Part shown: positions 21,247 to 31,984 of the stretch, piece by piece
How positions within the stretch are numbered: position 1 is the stretch's first letter
Layout of the letters: the number at the start of each line of letters is the position of its first letter
Source of the DNA: Diplodia intermedia
Taxonomy: Eukaryota > Ascomycota > Dothideomycetes > Botryosphaeriales > Botryosphaeriaceae
DNA length: 64,000 nt
Assembly: GCA_021495925.1 (NCBI GenBank)
Contig: JAKEKT010000008.1
Span: forward strand, 62,001-126,000
Direction of reading: 5' to 3'
Notes under the pieces: generated by a model
What the model was told of the DNA's origin: nothing
Seen by the model: the letters and a program-made list of their open reading frames with translations, nothing else
The model's database searches: none
Made by a program: the position numbers and the translations under genes

Positions 21247-21825
21247 TCAGCTTCGCGGGCTTGAGATGACCGGCGGGCAAGACGAGGAGGCGTCCGGGTG
21301 GTGCAGAGGATCAGGCTGCTGCGGCGTTGGGCTTGCAGCGTGAGCGACCCCGACGAAGAAGCGCGACCGGCCCAGCTGTGTGTGTGCCTCGAATAGCAGG
21401 CGTGACGTCGGCGTGTCCGTGCGTATGATGCGAGCGCGGGCGAGCTTGCGGTCGGCGGAGAGCTTGGGGTCGGATGTGACGCTGTAGCTGGCGTTGGAGG
21501 GTCAAGACTGGGTACGGTGGGCTCGGAGGTAGGGCTCGGAGGCTCAGAAGGAAGCGGCGAGAAGAGTGATAGGCCTGGCATCACTGTTCGTAGTTAGTTT
21601 GTACTAATTGAGCGCGTATGAGACGGTGACTTGGAGGCTGGTGCCGATGCCGATTGAAGGTTGCGTCAGTGTGAGGCGGCAGGTGCACTTGAAGCCGCCT
21701 TCCATATAAAAAAAACATTTTGCGGGCTGGTAAGACGGTGCAGTTAACTGAACATCATACTCCACGCGATAAATATCACCTTTGAGTGCGGCCGATGGCG
21801 GCAAGGAACTCGCGCATTTCATCAA
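21247..21825 (-). pseudogene. Decayed gene, two protein-like fragments
   Basis: Fragment A (21825-21604) reads CASSLPPSAALKGDIYRVEY, a Cys-rich FKCTCRLTLTQPSIGIG part, then LQVTVSYALN and a stop. Fragment B (about 21490-21247, same strand) reads SVTSDPKLSADRKLARARII, LLFEAHTQLGRSRFFVGV and a stop in another frame. Between them is an intron-like acceptor (ACAAACTAACTACGAACAG). The fragments look like coding sequence, but frames break between them and no start-to-stop model works. I do not recognise the family. Confidence 0.35.
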
Positions 21826-21841
21826 AGTGACCTTATCACCT

Positions 21842-21924
21842 TATATCGTTGCATAGGTGGATTGGAACCAACAGACCTGCTGTCATCCATGTGAACCCTC
21901 CTCAGCGAAGCGAAGCGTAGGCGG
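21842..21924 (+). repeat. HET-flanking repeat, left copy
   Basis: It shares with 24863-24940 the blocks TATATCGT, GGATTGGAACCAA, AGACCTG, TCATCCATG and CTCAGCGAAGSGAAGCGTAGG, in the same orientation. A partial inverted copy of the last block (CCTTCGCTCCGCTGAGG) lies at 22142-22158. A TTTGCTCGCCGCCG unit follows at about 21947. Confidence 0.7.
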
Positions 21925-22355
21925 TATCTAACTACTGCTGGTGATATTTGCTCGCCGCCGCCGCTGGTGGTAGTAGTTGGCGATTATAGAAGCCGCGGAA
22001 ACGCGCGGAAACGCGAGAACGCGAAATCACGGTACCCTGGAATTAATGGCTGAGGATCCCGCCAAGGCCTCTACCTTCTAACCAATGGAATCTAAAAGCG
22101 ATCCCGAGGTTTTATCGATAGCCCTAATCTTGAACGTAATCCCTTCGCTCCGCTGAGGATAAGGTTGATATGATGATACGGCCATCCTCGTTTACCCACA
22201 CCGTCCTGGCTGACTATATCACCCTTGACTCGAATGGTGGCCCAATGGATAGCATGGGAGACAGGTCATTTGAAGAATCCGCTGCCATAGCTCTGAGCTG
22301 ACTGAGGAACAACGCCTCACTTTCGTTTGGCACCAAGGATAGATTTGTGTCAAAC
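21925..22355. other. Intergenic, 3' flank of the HET gene
   Basis: Contains one unit like the 23-bp tandem repeat at 25138 and the inverted repeat fragment at 22142-22158. No gene recognised. Confidence 0.45.
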
Positions 22356-24671
22356 CTACCCCAAAATCAAGTCCACACGCTCCCTCTCCCGACTCTCCCA
22401 CACCTCCCTCCTCACCTCCCCGACACCCTTTCGATACGCCACGCCGTCAATCCACTCCACCCAAAGCACGTTGTACCACTGCGGCCTCTCCTCGCCCAGC
22501 GGTTCCGCCCAGCGACAGCCATGGCCGCCACGATGCCTGTACAACATCGACACCGCCACGAGCTCTACGCGCATCGGATCGCCCCTCTCATCTCCAAACA
22601 CCACATCCCTGTCGATTTTTTCGAACAGGGATTCCTCGTGGACCCATAGGAAGCCGTGATGTTTTTCCTCGGCGTGCGCGGAGAGCTCGTGATACGCCGG
22701 ATCGACCAGGCCGTAATCTTTGTTGCCGTCGGAATCCAACAGGAAATCAAGTTCGAAGTGTGCGCGCTGCGTGGAGCAGCAGAGGTAGCGTCCCTCCATC
22801 TCATTGTTGTGGTCGTTGTTGTAACCACTCGACATGCCGAGCGGGATTGGGTAATTGAATTTGATGGATGGAATGGCGTCGTGCGTGTAGTAGCAAGAAG
22901 GCGGGAACTTGGTTTCCTCTCTGCTTATCGTGGCTGTTTTATTACTCTTGTAGTCCGGATCGAGAGTGTATGCGTTGAACTCCGAGCATTGGTGTTCCGG
23001 AGAGTCGAGGTCGATCGGCCAACGCGTCCAGCCCGCCGGCAGGCGTTCGCTGACCCCCTTTGCTCCGGTATATTGCACCTTGTAGACAAACCATGCGTTC
23101 TGGTGGTCAATCTCTAGTGGTTTGGATGTCTTTGTCTGACGGATTGTCCATCGCACCAGGGGAAACACTCGTTTTATGTAGTCCACAGCATAGAACCAGG
23201 TGTCACGATTCCACAGAACAAAGTCCTCGTTTCTCCAAAGTCCACCGAACTGTACCCATCCTTTCCAAGCAGCCCATGACCATGTTGGTGCATTCCTTGT
23301 AGATTCAGATGTGCCGCTTGGGTCCCAGCGTCGGCAGAATGCAGGCTGTTCGTCCCATTTGTCATCTCTCCAGATCATACACATGTCCAGGAACATGACG
23401 GGAACGCCCCAGAGAAATCCTCCTGGAAAGCTGGGAGTAAGAGCGGTCTCTATACCGACGAAAGCATCCATGGCATCCTCGCTCCACGTAAATTCTCGGG
23501 TGCAGTAGGCGCGGACCAGGGTTTTGAACGCTTCCATGTCGGGGAAATTCGAGATTCGCGACAAAGATGCTTGCCTTATTGCAATCGCGTCATTGTCATA
23601 GCATGCCTGGCTCTCAGCCGTGGGTAGGTCAAAGGGAAGCCGTAGCTCTTCCCAAAAACACGTCTCCCTGCATTCCCATCGGACGGACTGGGCAACGAAG
23701 ATGAGTTTTCTTCGGGAGAAGATGTATTCCTGAAATGTCCAGCCACGCGTATTCCATTCGGTGTCGCGTAAGCCTCCGTCGCCGGGCCAGTTCAGCTGCG
23801 TTCCGTCGGGCCAGTGGAAAAGGCAAGGATTGTCGCGTGGCTCCGACACGCCTTGGAGACCGCTCAAGCCAGCATCGGCATGCTCGCCTTCAGCGGCTAC
23901 TATTGTAAGTGACGCATTGGCATACACAGCAGCCATATTGTCAATCAAATGGTTACGAATCTTCTCATCATTCTGCACGATGCACAGTGCATCGACCCAG
24001 AGGTACCTCTCCCCGACAAGGCGAACGACATGGATGGCGTCTTTGATGGTCCGAGGCAATGTCTGGTCTGGATGTAGAAATGCGCCAGGTTTGCGTAGCG
24101 TTTGAAGGTTCTGGGTGGTGGCCTTCAAAACATCTGCTTTTCCCCACATGTAACTGAGCGCGACATATTTGTCGTCTCTGCCGGCTGGCACGAGACGGTA
24201 TTCATCGCAATCAATGAGCCATGGTAGCCGAGGGCGCGACAGGCGGCTTTCGTCGACCGAAGAGCACATGGCGCCATGTTCCCTCTCGCACGTGTCTTTC
24301 CAGCCTCGCAAGAGCTCCGGATCGATCCAATCTCGGGCTGCCGGTCGTCCATCAAAATCCCCATCTTCGCAGCCTCTCAGTCTGGCAATCAGAAGCTCTT
24401 TAGGGCGAATTCCTCGGACAGTGATCATTGAGCCACGAGATATTACTGAATGCTCCTTGGTGATGAGCACTCGGGATACACCTTCGTCGCCCGCAAGGTC
24501 GGAGAAGGCGTTGAGAAAGCTCTCATGGGTGTCGCAGCGTTCCAGTTCCGACAAGTTCTCAAACTCAACACTTCGCCCCTGTTCACCGTTGACCACATCC
24601 AGGATGCGTGTGCATGTCGCGCACGATGGCTGTGGATCCGGGCCGGCTTTCGTTGATCTTCCTTCTTCCAT
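22356..24671 (-). CDS. HET-domain (heterokaryon incompatibility) protein
   Basis: Single exon, 771 residues from ATG 24671; the open frame extends 18 bp further up without an ATG. The HET domain runs from about 165 to 325 and has all three blocks: KYVALSYMWG (168-177), LPRTIKDAIHVVRLVGERYL followed by WVDALCIVQND, and NTRGWTFQEYIFSRR. After it comes a long C-terminal part with a charged end (REVWESRERERVD) and no recognised second domain. Proteins with HET domains trigger growth arrest or cell death when hyphae of unlike genotype fuse, acting in the cytoplasm downstream of a recognition event. The gene is intact and bracketed by related repeats. The nearby NLR at 26839-31984 makes an allorecognition region likely, which is an inference. 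Confidence 0.9.
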   Translation of the reverse strand: MEEGRSTKAGPDPQPSCATCTRILDVVNGEQGRSVEFENLSELERCDTHESFLNAFSDLAGDEGVSRVLITKEHSVISRGSMITVRGIRPKELLIARLRGCEDGDFDGRPAARDWIDPELLRGWKDTCEREHGAMCSSVDESRLSRPRLPWLIDCDEYRLVPAGRDDKYVALSYMWGKADVLKATTQNLQTLRKPGAFLHPDQTLPRTIKDAIHVVRLVGERYLWVDALCIVQNDEKIRNHLIDNMAAVYANASLTIVAAEGEHADAGLSGLQGVSEPRDNPCLFHWPDGTQLNWPGDGGLRDTEWNTRGWTFQEYIFSRRKLIFVAQSVRWECRETCFWEELRLPFDLPTAESQACYDNDAIAIRQASLSRISNFPDMEAFKTLVRAYCTREFTWSEDAMDAFVGIETALTPSFPGGFLWGVPVMFLDMCMIWRDDKWDEQPAFCRRWDPSGTSESTRNAPTWSWAAWKGWVQFGGLWRNEDFVLWNRDTWFYAVDYIKRVFPLVRWTIRQTKTSKPLEIDHQNAWFVYKVQYTGAKGVSERLPAGWTRWPIDLDSPEHQCSEFNAYTLDPDYKSNKTATISREETKFPPSCYYTHDAIPSIKFNYPIPLGMSSGYNNDHNNEMEGRYLCCSTQRAHFELDFLLDSDGNKDYGLVDPAYHELSAHAEEKHHGFLWVHEESLFEKIDRDVVFGDERGDPMRVELVAVSMLYRHRGGHGCRWAEPLGEERPQWYNVLWVEWIDGVAYRKGVGEVRREVWESRERERVDLILG

Positions 24672-24862
24672 GGTGGATCGAATTGACACTTGTCCTGAGC
24701 CGGTATGCTGTACGTACCAATCTTGACTCGTTCCTCATCACAGTGGTGGATGTTTTGTACAGGTTGCATCGTTGTCAGCGTCGCTGTAGGCATCACAGTG
24801 ACAGGGTTCCTGGCCCCCACCGAAGGAATGTCGGACCCCACTCTCTGCTTACACAGCAGGTA

Positions 24863-24940
24863 TATATCGTCGCATGGATTGGAACCAATAGACCTGATTT
24901 CATCCATGCAAAGCCCCCTCAGCGAAGGGAAGCGTAGGCG
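24863..24940 (+). repeat. HET-flanking repeat, right copy
   Basis: Direct-orientation relative of 21842-21924, about 3.0 kb away, so the two enclose the HET gene. Within it GCATGGAT and ATCCATGC (24872-24907) form an inverted pair, and ATTGGAACCAAT is palindromic, so it could fold as a hairpin. Confidence 0.7.
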
Positions 24941-25137
24941 ATGCTCGCTGCTGGTGGTTAGCAGTATTCGCTCGGTGCTGAATAGCACTCGTATGACGAA
25001 GGGAGGGGTCGTTGTAATGTAGCTCGTATGCTGAAGAGTGGGGTGTAGGTATTGGTGACGGAGCTACGGAGGTGAGAGGAACGCTAGATGGGACCCTGGC
25101 ACGGCTAAACCTCGGCCCAACAGCGCTGCTGCTGGTG

Positions 25138-25229
25138 GTATTCGCTCGCCGCCGCTGCCTGTATTCGCTCGCCGTCGCTGGTAGTATTCGCTCGCCGCCG
25201 CTGGTGGTACTCGCTCGCCGTCGCCGGTG
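25138..25229 (+). repeat. Tandem 23-bp repeat, four units
   Basis: Four units of the form GTATTCGCTCGCCGYCGCTGGTR start at 25138, 25161, 25184 and 25207, with a decayed fifth unit after 25230. Similar single units occur at about 21947 and 24968. A longer imperfect duplication (CGGCTAAACCTCGG near 25103, CGGCTAATCCTCGG near 25330) brackets the array. No protein is encoded. Confidence 0.8.
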
Positions 25230-25630
25230 GTATTTGCCGCTAGAGGTGCTCGTCGCCGAAGAGCTGGGAAGGTACCTGAACATTGGTGAGGGTGAGGAAC
25301 AGGGAGCGAGAAGCGCTAAGGCCCCGCCTCGGCTAATCCTCGGGCTGACACCACATAGCCATCACGCAAACCATCACATCACTCCAACCTTTCAACATCG
25401 ACCCCAAATCACCTTTCCACCCCATACTAAACAGCCTGCTCTCAAAAACCCTCTTGTAAATTCTCTGATAAATATTTCACATACTTTAATGCATTTGAAG
25501 ATACTTGGAATATCCATTACTAAAGCAAGATGTTACATTTCCGTTCCTTCCAGAAATGGTAACCCATCCACATGAACCGAGACGCACACTTCGGCCTATC
25601 CTCCTTCTCGACGTCATCATCCGACGCCAT

Positions 25631-25900
25631 CTACTCGGAGTGATTCTGCTTGCGAAACTCTCCAGACAGCAGCGCCAGGCGGCGGTGCGGGAGCATCATG
25701 GCGAACATGCGGTTGATGACGTCCATGTCGAAGTCGGCCGGGCTGCGCGCGGCCTCGGCGAGCATCTTGCGGTGGCGGTGCTCGTTCGGCTCGAGCAGCA
25801 TGACGTGCGATCCCAGGACCTGCTTGGCGAGCCCACCCAAAGAAACGATTAACTCTGCCTGCAATATATAATCCGCCAAAGCGAGCCTCCCCCTCAACAA
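25631..25900 (-). pseudogene. Relic of a GT8-family glycosyltransferase
   Basis: About 89 codons are open. The part SHVMLLEPNEHRHRKML, then DFDMDVINRMF and LPHRRLALLSGEFRKQNHS, resembles the C-terminal catalytic part of fungal family-8 glycosyltransferases (GlcNAc-transferase/glycogenin-like), where D-x-D-M-(D/E)-(I/V)-(V/I)-N and LPHRxxxLLxGEFR are typical. The N-terminal two thirds and the end after GEFRKQNH are missing, and a stop follows. It is therefore a truncated copy. Family call by motif memory only. Confidence 0.45.
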
Positions 25901-26838
25901 GCAGCCGGTACAGACTGGGTGAACACCTTGAAGCAGGTTCCGGGTTCGATTCTCTCACGATGCCTACCACCACTCCGCTTGGGTCACTGCGTCAAGCCAG
26001 GTTTCAGCCTGATCCTGTGATATTAGGAGTTTCACCCTTCCGGGTGCTTGTTTTTTTCTTTTTTGCCTTCTCTTCCTTCTTTCTTTTCGCCGCTTTCTTA
26101 GCCTAGCCTACTTCTTCTCTCTCACTTCAGTCCCACTCACTACGTATATGAGCTCTCTCTCACTTCCGTAGCAGTTTGCCTGTCGGTGATGGTGAACTCA
26201 CCCACTCATTTCCCACCCCCATTTCACCTCTCTCCGCCGCCGCTGTGGGTTGTCAAGAGGTCGAAAGGCCTGTCTATAGTGGATGTCGAGCTCGACAGCC
26301 TGGAGCTTCGCCATTGCTTGCGCCTTCTTGGAGTTCTACCGTGGTGATGCGCGTCAGTTCGAGGTTGCAGCATATGATTTCACATAACTACTTACTTACC
26401 CCTTCTGACCAGGTTTTAGGATAGATAAGGACGAGGTCATCATGTCTTGCGCCTAACCGACGGAGGAGGCTGAATTTAATGACCTGCACGTGTTTGGATT
26501 AGTTCGCGACCTCACCTTGATTCTCAGATGGGCTTACAGGCTGCTTGCATAGGTAGTCAGTCCAGCAGTAGTGACGTACTGAGCGTAGGCGAACTTGGGT
26601 TCCATCTGCTCGGTTGTCCATGTCGGCTTCAATTCCGGCCATTCAAGCATCTTGATCGTTCTGTTCTGGAATTCGGGCAACCGCAGCCCGCCTGCAGACT
26701 GGTGCGCCATGAGAGAGTAAGTATGTCGACATCATAATGAGGCTCGCGACGCCGCACCCCGCCACAACCCTTACCATCAAGTTCATGAGCTCAGACATCT
26801 ATCGCTTGGTAATGGTTGGTTTCCACCTTCTCGTCCAG
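25901..26838. other. Intergenic, no gene recognised
   Basis: 3' flank of the NLR gene. A GGGTTCGATTC word near 25945 looks like the T-arm of a tRNA, but no D or anticodon arm goes with it. A T/C-rich run lies at 26048-26095. Confidence 0.5.
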
Positions 26839-29800
26839 TTATAACCGCCGGCGTTTCGTCACATCTCGGTCGACAGCCCATGACGACAGAAACCGAGACG
26901 ATATCAACCGTGATTCATTATGCTTGTCGAGTTCTCCAAGCCGATTTGAGACGTTCCAGTGCAATCGAGATTCAGCCCAGTCTTTAGGCGTTCGCGCCTG
27001 CCCGTCCAACGCCCACCAATGCGCACCCCCGCAAACGAGGGACTTCACTATCTGAAGGTGGCCCTCGCCGGCGGCGTAGTGGAGCGGTGTTCCTCCAATG
27101 TCGTCCTTTGACTCAACCGACGCACCCCACATTAGCAGGAGCTCGACAAGTCTCACGTTCCCATTTTGAGCTGCCCAGTGAAGAGCAGATTTTCCAGTTG
27201 GATCGACTAAGTTGATAAAGGCAAGGTCGACGTTTGGCTTATCGAGTAGCTGTTCGGCCATTCTGAAGTTGTTGCAGTGGACTGCTTTGTGGAGCTCGAG
27301 TGCCAAAGCGATAGTGGTAGGATGATGTTTCGGTGGTTCACTAAACCGTTGCTCGTGAAGCCTTGTTGTGGAAGAGTGTGCGACGGGCTCGAATTCGGAT
27401 GGCCGGATGAGAGGCTCAAGGCGTATGCCAAATACATCCAAGTGATTTTTGGTCCTAGCGCAGTCAATTGGGGTTTGACCAGCGTCATTCTCTGCCCCGA
27501 GGTCCGCGCCGGCATCCATGAGTGCCTTCGCGATACCTACACAACCTTCTTGAGCGGCATAATGAAGACCAGTCATCCTATTCATATCTTTCATCTAGAC
27601 ATCGGTAAAGATCAATAATTTTGTCAGCGCAATGGATATGGGATCATGAGGATACCTTTAGCAGATCCAGGCATGTTCGCCCCATATTGTCTGGCTCATC
27701 AAGCCTCTTACCTTGTATAACAAGTCTGTCCAGAATCCTGAGCTTCGTTCTATCTCCTGATTTTGGTGACGCTAGGATATGCATCGGAGTCCGACCTTGA
27801 GCATCCTTCAGGGCACTGTTTGCCCCAGCGTTGAAGATTTCATTTAGGATTTCGTAGGAGGATCTTTCTGCTGACCTATGAAGGAGAGTCCCGTTTTCTT
27901 GAAAATGCATTTCATCCCGGGCACCTTGGAGCACCACGAGCGCGTTGGAGTCTTGCAACAATGTCCGTACAGAATCAAGGTTTCCAGAACTGATGGCAGT
28001 AGCGAGTCGTTGAGAAAGCAAGAATAGTGAATGTTCTTCACAAATGTCAAGCTCCAGTTGAATGAGAAACCCGAACTTGACGCGGTTTCTGTCATCGCGG
28101 AAAATTTCCCATTGGCCACACTCAGGAAAGGCTACCTGGAATTCTTCAAGAAACGGGGATCCCTTGAAAGGATCCCACTCATACCCTTCGGGTTTATTCT
28201 CCATGTCAATTCCTTCGAGCAGGCTTTGGATTGACTGCTTGCCCAGTCTGGCTGGTAAGAGCGCCCAACATGTAGCGGGCATTCTAGTTTCGAAAGCGGA
28301 ACGGAGAGGGGTACTCAGAGAACTGTCGAGTTCTTTCAAGTTGGCGCCGCGATCAACTAAAAGCTTCGCGATACGCGTCCGTCCCCCGGTTACGGTGTAA
28401 TGAAGCGGCGTCTTTCCGTAAAAGTCCTTGACGTGGATATCTGCCTGTCGTGAAAGCAAGGCGGTTGCAAGATCTGAAAAGTCCCTGTTGACTGCCCAAT
28501 GCAAGGCTGTTCTGCCATGTTCTTCATCGCGAGCGTCGACCATAGATGTTTGGGTTTCTGGGGTTGCACCATCTTCTGCAGCTCGGGCCTGGGGCAAGTG
28601 GTCTAGTATACGCAAAATCTCCAATGCGCAACTCTCCGGACAGAACTTGGCAGAATCGACGAATGTCTTCCTGATGACGTCAAGCGTCTCAGCAGGAGCA
28701 CTCTTTTCAAGTGACAAACTCACAAGGTCGTGATGGCCGTACAGCAAGGCGGCCCGCAAAACTTCAGTGAAGCGACTCTCAGCAGCTGGGGGGACGCGTT
28801 TCATAGCTTCCTGTAGCCAAGTGCTCAAATAAGCAGGTTTCCAGTACTGCGCTGCACACTTCAACGTGTTTTTGAGCGCCAAAGTTGAACGTTCAGTGTT
28901 GAGCTTGTCGTAGTGCTTTTGGAGGATATCGACCACGTCTGGTTTGTCGTAGAACATGGCTGCATTCAAAGCTGTGCCATGCTCTCCTCCCTCATTGTGA
29001 CAATCGCTTTCACCTTCTAGAAGTGCATCGACGACCAAGGCCCACCCATTCCGTGCTGCGAAATAGAGGGCGCTTTCTTTTCTTTCCGGAGGTACCGTCA
29101 ACGTCGGCGTTCGCGGCCACCATCGACTGCTACGATATCTACGATAGAGAGGATCAAACACTTGAAATGTAGGTCTAAGTCGTCCAAGATCCGGTCTGGG
29201 TCGAGAACCTTCGAGGAGGAGTGATGTGACGTTCCGACTTAACACTCGCTCCAGGTAGTGGTCCAGCCCAAGGGAACTTGAGATCCACAACTGGTCCGAG
29301 AGATCTGTTCCAGACGCACCGTCTACAGCTTGGATGTTGTCGAAACGGTGGTACAGACGTACAAAGGAATGATATGCATCCCCTACAAAGAATTTATCGA
29401 TGGCCTCTACCACCTTCTCGTTCCTCTGTAGTTTATGGACGAAAGATGTCCATGTTAAGGCAAAGGTGGCGAGTGGATACTTCTTAGTCGCTCTAGCATA
29501 GTTCAGCGATGAAGGTATGCAAGACAGATAGCTGAGACTGATCTGTGTGAAGGATACATTGGCCAGAGACTCATCATTTATCTCCCGAAACCCGGTATGG
29601 ACTTGATCTGAAATCAAGTATTCCCGAACAGAAAAGTGCGCGATCCGCAAAACACCAGCGGGTAGGGCTTGGGAAGACGTGCCATCTTCACTCCAATCTA
29701 CGGTGACGAGAGTTCGGCATATATTGGCGATCTCACGAGGGTTCGGAAACCGATTTTTGGGGTCGAATGTAGGGTCCTGTGAGGGATGGACAATTATCGC

Positions 29801-31984
29801 ATCGAGCGCCTCTGAGGTGTTGATTGTCCTCCCGGAGAAAAGAAGAAGCCGAAGAAGCGTGACGGCGCGCTGCCTGTGCCTTCCTGTAGCTATTTGGTCC
29901 AGAATCCGGCAATAGGTACCCTCCAGCGTCCGTGGCAAGGATGCCAAAGCTTCAAGAAGGTCTTCGCGGTTGCAGCATGTGCGCAGGGCATCGAACTGGC
30001 AGAACACCCATCGGAACCTAGATATGAGATGTCAGTATATAAGAAGAATCGTTGTATCTTCCTTCAGCTCATGCACTTACATCCCATCCGCTTTCGTGAT
30101 AAGAGTAGACTTGATTTCCTCCTGGATTTCGGGGAACCGGTGCCATTTCGTCACGTTTGGGTTCTCGCGTACTTGCTTCTCAACGTATGCCTCGATGTCA
30201 TTTCTGACAGCCTCTTCTGAAATAACTACGATCTCCGCTAGATCCTTCAGGTGAGACTCGATGTCTTGTTCGTTCCTGCTGGTGACGACTAGCTGCACCC
30301 GACCGCCTGAAGACTTGGCCGTGGCCGCGATCCAGGAAAGCAGGTCTCTACGGTCTTTGGCCTCATCGAGAGCATCGATGACCACCTTGACGGTCTCGAA
30401 CCAATTAGTCATGGATTGGAAAGCTTCTATGAGGCGTGCTGTAGGCGGACTTTTGCCTTCCCAGTCCTCGTAAAGGCGTTGTAGAATCTTTCGAAGCTCT
30501 CCGCGGTTTCGTGATAGGTCAAAAACAAAAGCTCGAACCATGCCATCGAGTGTCAAACTCGCGGCCGTCTCCGAGTCAAAGTAGAAATACAGGATGGCGT
30601 GATTGGCATGTCGGATTTTTGTGAGTTCCTCAATGATGGCAGAACTCAAGATGGTTTTGCCGCTTCCTGGGATACCGTGAATCCATATGAGTGGAATGCG
30701 TCTCTCCATCCAACTTTTGAAGGTTTCACTGTGAAGAAACCATAGCCCTGTTCCTGGTTGATGAAGTTCTTTTGCGCGGTTGTAGGCCTTTGATGTGTCG
30801 GGATAGGCAATCCACTTCTCCAGGTGATCCTCTTCGGCCTGCTCAGACATTTTGGTAATGACAGGTTCTATTTTCACCAAGCTACTCTTGACTACAGTTT
30901 GTTAAAACAAACACTATGCGTGTGGTGATTTGGTAGACCCACCATCGTTCATGATCTCTGAGACAGTCCTCGCCCTGTGGACATCGTCCTTGGCGATCTC
31001 GCTCAGAAGCTCTTTGGCATAGGCCGCCGCCACAGCAGCAGCATAGTTCTGCCAGAGGTCGTTCTTGTGGGAGTCGGCGTAGTCGCAGATTCCTCTGATG
31101 ACCAAACAGGGCAGCTTGTTCATCACTCCAGCCGCTTCCATCTCAAAGCATATGCAGCCCGGAATGCGCTTGACCAACTCGTCCCGATGAAGCGAATCCT
31201 TGACTAGAGTGTTTCCTGAAGCAATGATTCCGTAATGAAATACCGGATCGCAATCGTCACGAGCCTCTCGATGGATTTCCTGGGTGGTGTCGCACCCGCC
31301 GCAACCACCGTTTTTGTCGACATGCTGATAGTCGGCAGGGAACAACCGGTCTTGAGCCAAGCCTTGGTACGTGAATGAAGGCTTGGATTTAGCCATTTTA
31401 GGCCATTTCTCCACCATGGCTTCAAGATATTCCGGTACCTTTGAGGATTCCAGCATGTGGTTCGTCCTCAAAGACTGGACGGCACTCAGAGCAATGCTCG
31501 AGGGTTGGTTCAAGAAGCCTATGTGTTGATGCTGATCATCAGGTTTCGCTTTGAAAGCGTCGTACTGGAAGATACCACCAGTGGCAGCCTGAGGAACGCT
31601 GATGGCGACATCTCCAAGTCGTATGTCATAGCCCGGCTGAGGGATACCAGCCCCAATTCCAACAAGCAGGCCGAATCTCAAGCTGGGTAGAGAGGATAGC
31701 ATGGGGCCGACTGTGTGAGCCGCGCTGTTTGTGCCATAACTATTCGCCGGCAGAGTAGCCACGACAACGTTGTGGTCGCCCATCTTCCCCCATGCATAGC
31801 TGTTGTGGTCGTGCTTGTCTTGGGTGTAATCGATAGGCCTGTCATGCTTCTCGTCAAGCATTCCGATGACCGCGGCTCTTTCATGAGGCAAGGCCGTGAT
31901 GATGCCAACAGTGTATTCGTCCAGTTGTGCTTTTTGTTGTTGCGCCTCAGCCTGAGGTGATATCGCTGGCTGGTTGCGGTTCAT
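26839..31984 (-). CDS. NOD-like receptor: PNP_UDP-type, NACHT and ankyrin domains
   Basis: Four exons (31984-30943, 30891-30081, 30017-27656, 27594-26839) encode 1656 residues. The N-terminal domain (about 23-335) is nucleoside-phosphorylase-like: YTVGIITALPHERAAVIGML, GLLVGIGAGIP, DIRLGDVAISVP, CFEMEAAGVMN and VIRGICDYAD. A NACHT NTPase follows, with Walker A GIPGSGKT at about 420-427 and Walker B VKVVIDALDEA. After a helical region, ankyrin repeats (GRTALHWAVNRDFSDLATAL, GKTPLHYTVTGGRTRIAKLL and others) fill the last 700 residues. Such proteins are fungal STAND receptors. The repeats sense a ligand, the NACHT domain oligomerises, and the N-terminal domain is the effector; some PNP/NACHT proteins act in vegetative incompatibility. 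M31984 was chosen as the first ATG. The nearest gene is the HET gene. Confidence 0.9.

Noticed and set aside
25138..25229. CRISPR-like array
   Set aside because: Units are directly abutting 23-mers without spacers, in a eukaryotic genome; it is a minisatellite.
25935..25965. tRNA T-arm-like GGGTTCGATTC
   Set aside because: No D arm, anticodon arm or acceptor stem around it on either strand.
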